From assembly GCA_035492655.1 (NCBI GenBank), contig DATJJB010000147.1, positions 1 to 11,312 of the forward strand: a DNA stretch of 11,312 nucleotides, in the 5' to 3' direction. The position numbers and the translations under genes were made by a program. Shown piece after piece: positions 6,717 to 11,312 of the stretch. The notes beneath the pieces are model-generated. The model had not been told where the DNA came from and made no database searches. It saw only the letters and a list, made by a program, of their open reading frames with translations. The DNA comes from Kutzneria sp035492655 (GTDB taxonomy: Bacteria; Actinomycetota; Actinomycetes; Mycobacteriales; Pseudonocardiaceae). The number at the start of each line of letters is the position of its first letter. The first letter of the stretch is position 1.

Positions 6717-6747
6717 CGTTCGGCCCATTACGCAAATGGTCCGAACG
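6717..6747. repeat. 31-bp imperfect dyad between trxA and the amidase gene
   Basis: Left arm CGTTCGGCCCATT (6717-6729) and right arm AATGGTCCGAACG (6735-6747) are complementary at 12 of 13 positions around a 5-nt centre. It lies about 100 nt upstream of the amidase start. It may be an operator, or a second terminator hairpin behind trxA; the sequence alone does not decide. Confidence 0.5.
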
Positions 6748-6765
6748 GCCCAAGACGAACGAGAA

Positions 6766-6796
6766 GCCCGTGCGTCGAAGAGTAAGACGCACGGGC
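6766..6796 (-). terminator. Terminator hairpin after trxA
   Basis: GCCCGTGCGTC (6766-6776) and GACGCACGGGC (6786-6796) form a perfect 11-bp stem with a 9-nt loop, 27 bp beyond the trxA stop. On the - strand it is followed by a modestly T-rich stretch. It probably ends the trxBA transcript before the amidase gene. Confidence 0.75.
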
Positions 6797-6823
6797 CACT
6801 CGAAAGGGTTGCCTCGCGGCGTG

Positions 6824-7150
6824 TCACAGCACCTGGGAGAGCTCCGCCAGCATCGCGGCCTTCGGCTTGGCGCCGACGATCTGCTTCACCGGCTCGCCGC
6901 CCTGGAACAGCATCATGGTCGGCACCGACATGATCTGGTACTTGCGGGCGATGTCCGGGTTGGCGTCGATGTCGAGCTTGGCCACGGTCAGCTTGTCGGC
7001 GTGCTCACCGGCGATCTCCTCGAGCACCGGCGCGACCATCTTGCACGGGCCGCACCACGTCGCCCAGAAGTCGACGAGCACCGGCTTGTCGCTCTTGAGG
7101 ACGTCCTGGTCGAAGGACTTGTCCGTGACGGTGACGGTGTTGCCGGCCAT
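6824..7150 (-). CDS. trxA: Thioredoxin
   Basis: A 108-residue cytoplasmic thioredoxin, the standard length. It reduces protein disulfides and is recycled by thioredoxin reductase. The active site is WCGPC at residues 32-36 (Cys33, Cys36), in the context VDFWATWCGPCKMVAP. The cis-proline loop is SVPTMMLF with Pro77. The C-terminal β-hairpin GGEPVKQIVGAKPKA and final helix are complete. AGGAG lies 6 nt before the ATG. It follows trxB after 32 nt on the same strand, so the two are almost certainly one operon run from the promoter before trxB. It corresponds in position to mycobacterial trxC. Confidence 0.98.
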   Translation of the reverse strand: MAGNTVTVTDKSFDQDVLKSDKPVLVDFWATWCGPCKMVAPVLEEIAGEHADKLTVAKLDIDANPDIARKYQIMSVPTMMLFQGGEPVKQIVGAKPKAAMLAELSQVL

Positions 7151-7182
7151 GGTGATCTCCTACGGGATGGAAGGGAGGGACG

Positions 7183-8160
7183 TCAGTTGACGGGGACGGC
7201 GGTGGCCTCGGGTTCGGCCGCGGCGTCGGCGTGCTCGGCCAGCCAGCGTTCAGCGTCGATGGCCGCCGCGCAACCCGAGCCGGAGGCGGTGATGGCCTGC
7301 CGGTAGGTGTGGTCGACCAGGTCACCGGCCGCGAACACGCCGTCGAGCTTGGTGTAGGTGGACGGCGCCAGCACCTGCACGTAGCCGTCCTCGTCGAGGT
7401 CGACCTGGCCCTTGACCAGCGCGCTGCGCGGGTCGTGGCCGATCGCCATGAACAGGCCCGTCACCGCGAGCTCGGACTCCTCGCCGGTACGGGTGTCGCG
7501 GATCTTGACGCCGCTGACCGTGGTGTCGCCGAGCACCTCGAGCACCTCGGTGTTCAGCAGCCACCTGATCTTGTCGTTGGCCCGGGCCCGCTCCAGCATG
7601 ATCCGGGAGGCGCGGAACTCCTCGCGCCGGTGGATGATCGTGACGCTGCGGGCGAAGCGGGTGAGGAAGGTGGCCTCCTCCATCGCCGAGTCGCCGCCGC
7701 CGACCACCGCGATGTCCTGGTCGCGGAAGAAGAAGCCGTCACAGGTGGCACAGGCCGACACGCCGCGGCCGAGCAGCTTCTGCTCGCCAGGGATGTCCAG
7801 GTAGCGGGCGGCCGCGCCCATCGCCAGCACCACCGCGCGGGCGGCGTGGCGGACGCCGTTGGCGGTGACGTACTTGATCTCGCCGGTCAGCTCGACCTGC
7901 TCGACGTCCTCGGTGCGCAGCTCGGCGCCGAAGCGCTCGGCCTGCGCGCGCATCTGCTCCATGAGCTCGGGGCCCATGATGCCGTCGCGGAAGCCGGGGT
8001 AGTTCTCCACCTCGGTCGTGGTCATCAGGGCGCCGCCGAACTGGGTGCCCTCGAACACCAGCGGCTCCAACTGCGCCCTGGCCGCGTACACCGCCGCGGT
8101 GTAGCCCGCGGGGCCGGACCCGACGATGATCAGGTTCCGGACTTCTGATTCCGCCGCCAC
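7183..8160 (-). CDS. trxB: Thioredoxin-disulfide reductase
   Basis: This FAD- and NADPH-dependent enzyme passes electrons to thioredoxin. Counting from GTG 8160 (325 residues, normal size), the FAD-binding GSGPAG is at 14-19, the redox-active CATC at 137-140, the NADPH-binding GGGDSA at 154-159 with HRR at 177-179, and the second FAD motif FAAGDLVD at 276-283. A short Ala/Glu/Pro-rich tail ends the protein. GGAGG lies 8 nt before GTG 8160. The ATG at 8193 is an alternative start adding 11 residues, and could be used as a leaderless start since it lies 7 nt after the -10 of the SigR-type promoter. A GTG at 8229 lies upstream of that promoter's -10 and is unlikely. It heads the trxB-trxA operon. 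Confidence 0.97.
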   Translation of the reverse strand: MAAESEVRNLIIVGSGPAGYTAAVYAARAQLEPLVFEGTQFGGALMTTTEVENYPGFRDGIMGPELMEQMRAQAERFGAELRTEDVEQVELTGEIKYVTANGVRHAARAVVLAMGAAARYLDIPGEQKLLGRGVSACATCDGFFFRDQDIAVVGGGDSAMEEATFLTRFARSVTIIHRREEFRASRIMLERARANDKIRWLLNTEVLEVLGDTTVSGVKIRDTRTGEESELAVTGLFMAIGHDPRSALVKGQVDLDEDGYVQVLAPSTYTKLDGVFAAGDLVDHTYRQAITASGSGCAAAIDAERWLAEHADAAAEPEATAVPVN

Positions 8161-8200
8161 TGACACGACCTCCGTATCGCGCTCGCCAGACATCCTGTTG

Positions 8201-8227
8201 AACGCGATGGTAGGTGGCCGGCATTCC
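8201..8227 (-). promoter_or_regulatory. SigR/SigH-type thiol-stress promoter of trxBA
   Basis: On the - strand GGAAT (8227-8223), a 19-nt spacer and GTT (8203-8201) match the published Streptomyces SigR consensus GGAAT-N18/19-GTT (mycobacterial SigH is nearly the same). trxBA is the classic target of this sigma factor. Transcription would start around 8193-8196, about 35 nt before GTG 8160. Confidence 0.75.
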
Positions 8228-8239
8228 ACACCGGAGAGT

Positions 8240-8264
8240 GACGGCCGGCACCAGGCCGGCCGTC
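8240..8264 (-). terminator. Hairpin terminator after rsmA
   Basis: GACGGCCGGC (8240-8249) and GCCGGCCGTC (8255-8264) form a perfect 10-bp stem with a 5-nt loop, starting 7 bp beyond the stop codon of the anti-sigma gene. No clear T-tract follows. It separates the sigM-rsmA transcript from the trxBA promoter. Confidence 0.7.
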
Positions 8265-8271
8265 GCCCCGG

Positions 8272-9108
8272 CTAGCGGCCGCCGATGGTGGTGTTGGCGA
8301 AGGTCGCCGGGTTGCCGGCGGCGCAGTCGTTGCCCACCACCAGCAGCTGGTAGCGGACGGCCTGGCCGGTGGAGAGCAGGAACATCACGCCCGGTTTGCC
8401 GTCGACGGTGGCCCGCCGGCCGGCGATCGGCTTGGTCTTGCCGTCCAGACCGTTGGCCACCAGGCAGGCGCTGAGCTTGGCGTTATCGGTGAACGGCCCG
8501 TAGTCGTGCGTGCCGAGTGCCTTGAGTCCGGCGGCGGGCAGGTCCTCGCTGCGCAGGGCCAGCGGACCCGTGTTCTGCGGATCGGTCTGGATGCTGGTGT
8601 TGGGGATGGCCTGCGGCGTGCCGGTGGTGACGTTGCCGGGCAGTGTGACGGCCACGATGCCGATCGCCACGGCCGCCGCGGTGACCACGCCGCCGGCGAT
8701 GCCCAGCAAGCGATTGCGACGACGACGGGCGGCGGCCAGGTCGACGACCGGCGCCATCGGGCCGGAGGACTGCTGCGGAGCTACCGCCGGCCGCAGGGGC
8801 ACGGGCGGCGGCACAGCGCCGGTCAGGGGCGGCACGGGGCCGGTGGCCAGCGGCATGGGCGTGACCGGGATCGGGCCGCTGGCACGGGCGGCGGCCTCAG
8901 CGGCCAGCGCGGCGTCCAGACGAGCGGCGACGTGCTCGGGCATACGCATCGGCGGCAACGCCGACAGCTCGGCCTGGGTGGCGTCCAGGGCGGACAACAC
9001 GGCCAGCGCGTCGGCGTCGAGCCGGGACCGGTCGCCGCCGTCCGCGTGCAGGTCGGCGAGCAGGTCAACGGACCACGGCTGCTCGCCGTGGGGCGAATCC
9101 CCGTTCAT
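8272..9108 (-). CDS. rsmA: Membrane-anchored anti-sigma factor of SigM (RsmA-like)
   Basis: A 278-residue protein predicted to hold SigM at the membrane. An N-terminal cytoplasmic helical region (about 10-75) contains WSVDLLADLHADGG, followed by a Pro/Ala-rich linker (76-120). A basic RRRRNR cluster (128-133) precedes one transmembrane helix (about 134-156), and about 120 residues lie outside the membrane. The topology follows the positive-inside rule. No cysteines occur in the cytoplasmic part, so there is no zinc-type HxxxCxxC motif. The only cysteines (215 and 262) lie in the extracytoplasmic domain and could form a disulfide. The ATG overlaps the sigM stop by 4 nt, with GGGAGG just upstream. 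Position matches Rv3912 (rsmA). The assignment rests mainly on context and topology. Confidence 0.83.
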   Translation of the reverse strand: MNGDSPHGEQPWSVDLLADLHADGGDRSRLDADALAVLSALDATQAELSALPPMRMPEHVAARLDAALAAEAAARASGPIPVTPMPLATGPVPPLTGAVPPPVPLRPAVAPQQSSGPMAPVVDLAAARRRRNRLLGIAGGVVTAAAVAIGIVAVTLPGNVTTGTPQAIPNTSIQTDPQNTGPLALRSEDLPAAGLKALGTHDYGPFTDNAKLSACLVANGLDGKTKPIAGRRATVDGKPGVMFLLSTGQAVRYQLLVVGNDCAAGNPATFANTTIGGR

Positions 9109-9716
9109 CGGCCCTCCCAGTGGCGTTGCGAGTGCGAACCCTGTGCACTACCTGGGACGTTCGCATCTGCACTTGGGTTCCGCAGGTGCCCGAGAAGTTT
9201 CGCCAGCTTCGTCCGGCCCCGGGCGCAGCGGCTTTTCACGGTGCCCTCGGCGATACCGAGCAGCTTCGCGGTCTCCGCCACGGAGTATCCCTCGACGTCG
9301 ACCATGACGATCGGCACGCGCTGCTCGTCGGGCAGCACGTGCAACGCCTCCTGGACGACCATCCGGGTCTGCAGCTCCGCCACCGCGTCGCGGGGCACGC
9401 TCGGCTCCTGCGCGCCGGCCTCCGGCAGCGGCACCGTCGGTTTGCGCCGGCGGATCCGGTCCAGGCAGGCGTTCACCACGATGCGGTGCAGCCAGGTGGT
9501 CACCTGCGACTCGGCGCGGAACGATCCGGCCGCGCGGAACGCGGAGATGAATGCCTCTTGGAGCGCGTCAGCCGCCTCGTCGGGATCGCGGAGGGTGCGT
9601 ACGGCCACCGCCCACATCCGGTCCCGATGTCGCCTGACCAACTCCCCGAAAGCATGCGGATCGCCGGCGGCATGAGCCGCTATCAGGTCGGCGTCCGAGC
9701 TGGCGGCTGCGGTCAC
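9105..9716 (-). CDS. sigM: ECF RNA polymerase sigma factor SigM
   Basis: A 203-residue ECF sigma factor. The σ2 region spans about 18-92, with DEAADALQEAFISAFRAA (46-63) for core binding and -10 recognition. σ4 spans about 120-176: LPDEQRVPIVMVDVEGYSV leads into the helix-turn-helix AETAKLLGIAEGTVKSRCAR (147-166). A 27-residue hydrophilic tail follows. It is placed as in mycobacteria, where SigM controls a small regulon including secreted and envelope functions. The anti-sigma gene follows with an ATGA overlap, a typical coupled pair. GTG 9716 is the likely start: there is no ribosome binding site, but TATCCT lies 6 nt upstream, suggesting a leaderless mRNA. No clear ECF-type autoregulatory promoter (GGAAC with a -10 GTC) was found before it. 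Confidence 0.93.
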   Translation of the reverse strand: MTAAASSDADLIAAHAAGDPHAFGELVRRHRDRMWAVAVRTLRDPDEAADALQEAFISAFRAAGSFRAESQVTTWLHRIVVNACLDRIRRRKPTVPLPEAGAQEPSVPRDAVAELQTRMVVQEALHVLPDEQRVPIVMVDVEGYSVAETAKLLGIAEGTVKSRCARGRTKLAKLLGHLRNPSADANVPGSAQGSHSQRHWEGR

Positions 9717-9722
9717 GTGCTG

Positions 9723-9728
9723 AGGATA
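9723..9728 (-). promoter_or_regulatory. Possible -10 element giving a leaderless sigM transcript
   Basis: TATCCT (9728 to 9723 on the - strand) fits TANNNT and lies 6 nt before the sigM GTG, so the first transcribed base could be the start codon. No -35 hexamer is evident and there is no Shine-Dalgarno sequence, which agrees with a leaderless start but does not prove it. Confidence 0.4.
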
Positions 9729-9782
9729 TCGGTCCTGCGTTCAGACCTCTTGATGCGGCCGAACAGGTGATCACCGGACGGC

Positions 9783-11309
9783 CTACTTGGCTCCGATGAA
9801 CTTCACCTCGGACAGCTGCGAGGCCCACAACTTGCCGCTCGGGCTCATGCTCGTGATCCACACGACGATGCGGTCGCTGGGCGTGGCCATCTTCACCGGG
9901 ATGATCGTGTCGCCCGAGCCCAGCACGCCGGTGCCGACGACCAGGGTCTGCTGCAGCTGCGGCGTGCCGCTGGCCGCGGTGCGGATCTCGATCTTGGTGT
10001 TGGCGCTCGGCGAGGTGATCACGACCTGGGCCAGCTTGACCGGCGTGCTGAAGGTGGCCATCAGCCCGATGCCGGGCTTGAGCGCCGGGAAGTTGTTCAG
10101 GTACTTGTCGGTCCGCCACGAGGTGTTGGGGTCGCCGTCGGTGGCCAGCCCGCCCTTGCTGGGGCTGTCCGGGTCGCTGGCCACGTTGAACACCGTGACG
10201 CCGGCCGGCTTGACCGGACCGGCGGTGGCCGTGGGCGCGTTGTTGACCGACTGCTTGGTGTCGCTGGTCGGCACCACCTGGCTGATGACCAGCGGCGGCC
10301 CGCCGTCGCCCTTGGTGTTGTTCTCGTTGAAGAAGCCGACCACCTGCATGGCGATCCAGCCCAGCACCAGCAGCGTGGCCACGGCCAGCGCACTGACGCC
10401 GATGACCAGCTTGCGGGTGCGCCGGGAGTCCTTGACCGGCCGCTGGGTCGTCCAGACGACGTCGTCCTCGGGCTCGTCGGGCACCACCGGGATGAGCCCG
10501 GTCTCGGCCTCGGCCTCGGCGATCTCGTCCAGCACGGCCAGGATGGCGGCGCCGGTGCGGATGCCGCCGACGCTGGTGTCCTCCAGGCTGCGCACGGCCA
10601 CCGTGGACAGCGAGTGCGGGACCATCGGGTGCAGGCTGCGCGGGGCGACGACGCTGCCGTTGGGGCCGACCGGCGCGACCGGCAGCCCCTCCGGCCCGCC
10701 GGGCAGCGCCCAGCGGCCGGTCAGCAGCAGGTACAGGACCGCGCCGAGCGCCTTGACGTCGTCGCGCAGCGTCGCCTCCGGCAGCGGGCCGGGGAACGCG
10801 AGCTTCAGCGCGCCGTTCGGCGTCAGCCGCAGCCGCTGGGGGTGGTCGAGCCCGAGGACGAGCCCGTTCTGGTGGGCCTGCTCGACGGCCTCGGCCAGCG
10901 CCTGCACCATCCGCGCGGCCGCGGCCGGCGCGACCGGCCGCTGGGCGACGAGGTCGACCAGGTCGCTGCCTTTGGTCCATTCCGCGACGACGACGCCGAG
11001 CAGGCCTTCGCTCGAGGTGACGCCGCTGCCGAGGGCGAGCACGTCCAGCACGCGGGCGACGCCGCCGTGGCCGAACTTCGACGCGTGCGTCGCGCGTTCG
11101 AGCGTCCGCCGGGCCAGCCGGGCGGCTTCGGGGTCGGCCGGGTCACCGACCAGCAGGGTCAGCGCGACGTCCCGCTTCAGCTGCCCGTCCCGGGCGCGCC
11201 AGAGGTGCGCGTCGCCCCGCTCGTCCACGCCGAACTGCGCGAGGAGGCGGTAGCGGCCGTCGCCGACCACACGCCCGGGGGCCAGCGATCCGACCTGGGC
11301 CTTGCCCAC
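9783..11309 (-). CDS. Pseudokinase-like single-pass membrane protein associated with MurJ (5' end at or beyond the window edge)
   Basis: The 508 residues visible have three parts. A kinase-like cytoplasmic domain (about 12-265) starts at GRVVGDGRYRLLAQFG. Catalysis looks lost: there is no glycine-rich loop, the VAIK lysine is Thr51 (VALT), the HRDLKPxN region reads GLDHPQRL (153-160), and DFG reads AFPG (171-174). A basic segment RRTRK (296-300) precedes one transmembrane helix (about 301-323). After a Thr/Pro-rich linker, an outer domain (about 370-508) with ATDGDPNTSWRTDKY (389-403) resembles F5/8 type C (discoidin-like) sugar-binding folds. In M. tuberculosis these domains are fused to the MurJ flippase (MviN), where the pseudokinase binds FhaA after PknB phosphorylation. 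Here it seems a separate protein downstream of murJ, though murJ lies outside the window. GTG 11309 may be internal: the frame stays open to the edge. Confidence 0.85.
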   Translation of the reverse strand: MGKAQVGSLAPGRVVGDGRYRLLAQFGVDERGDAHLWRARDGQLKRDVALTLLVGDPADPEAARLARRTLERATHASKFGHGGVARVLDVLALGSGVTSSEGLLGVVVAEWTKGSDLVDLVAQRPVAPAAAARMVQALAEAVEQAHQNGLVLGLDHPQRLRLTPNGALKLAFPGPLPEATLRDDVKALGAVLYLLLTGRWALPGGPEGLPVAPVGPNGSVVAPRSLHPMVPHSLSTVAVRSLEDTSVGGIRTGAAILAVLDEIAEAEAETGLIPVVPDEPEDDVVWTTQRPVKDSRRTRKLVIGVSALAVATLLVLGWIAMQVVGFFNENNTKGDGGPPLVISQVVPTSDTKQSVNNAPTATAGPVKPAGVTVFNVASDPDSPSKGGLATDGDPNTSWRTDKYLNNFPALKPGIGLMATFSTPVKLAQVVITSPSANTKIEIRTAASGTPQLQQTLVVGTGVLGSGDTIIPVKMATPSDRIVVWITSMSPSGKLWASQLSEVKFIGAK

Positions 11310-11312
11310 GTG

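Noticed and set aside
6618..6823. Riboswitch (for example a cyclic di-AMP type) before the amidase gene
   Set aside because: The hairpins are simple stems; I could not match conserved riboswitch core bases, and the leader looks too short.
8161..8229. GTG start at 8229 for trxB
   Set aside because: It lies within the SigR-type -35 region, upstream of the predicted transcript start, and adds residues not typical of thioredoxin reductases.
9717..9782. ECF-type autoregulatory promoter before sigM
   Set aside because: No GGAAC-like -35 with a correctly spaced GTC/GTT was found; a TANNNT -10 is the better candidate.
9568..10980. Long - strand frame overlapping sigM and the pseudokinase gene in another frame
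   Set aside because: Arg/Ala/Gly-rich shadow frame of two well-supported genes.

Overview
The window is high-GC actinobacterial chromosome, about 70% G+C with strongly GC-biased third codon positions. It is the conserved segment beside the replication origin: parA-parB with a parS site, a GNAT gene, a CwlM-type amidase, trxA-trxB, a SigM-type sigma factor with its anti-sigma partner, and the pseudokinase-like protein that accompanies MurJ. Gene order and family content match the Mycobacterium tuberculosis block Rv3910 (mviN), Rv3911 (sigM), Rv3912 (rsmA), Rv3913-14 (trxB2-trxC), Rv3915 (cwlM), Rv3916c, parB and parA. An aminotransferase and a Ddl-like ATP-grasp gene sit between parB and the GNAT gene. 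That arrangement and the protein sequences suggest a member of the Pseudonocardiaceae (Kutzneria, Amycolatopsis or Saccharothrix-like); the genus is inference.

Layout. On the + strand, 2-1776 holds the 3' part of parA (its true start is outside the window) and parB, overlapping by ATGA. A gene-free stretch of about 560 bp follows, with a hairpin and a near-perfect parS site. On the - strand, 2339-4633 holds an aminotransferase followed after 21 nt by a Ddl-like protein. A divergent promoter region separates these from a + strand GNAT gene (4789-5427). A strong two-way hairpin terminator lies between GNAT and the amidase. On the - strand from the right edge leftwards come the pseudokinase-like membrane protein (reaching the window edge), sigM-rsmA (ATGA overlap), trxB-trxA behind a SigR/SigH-type promoter, and the cwlM-like amidase behind a leader with several hairpins.

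How it works together. ParA, ParB and parS segregate the origin region. The CwlM-like protein and the pseudokinase are both tied, by mycobacterial precedent, to control of peptidoglycan precursor synthesis and export (MurA, MurJ, FhaA). SigM-RsmA and the SigR-type promoter on trxBA link the block to envelope and thiol stress. The most unusual item is the Ddl-like protein: it keeps the fold and most substrate motifs but lacks both acidic metal ligands of D-Ala-D-Ala ligases. I found no mobile element, CRISPR array, tRNA or rRNA. Apart from the Ddl-like protein I see no clearly undescribed system.
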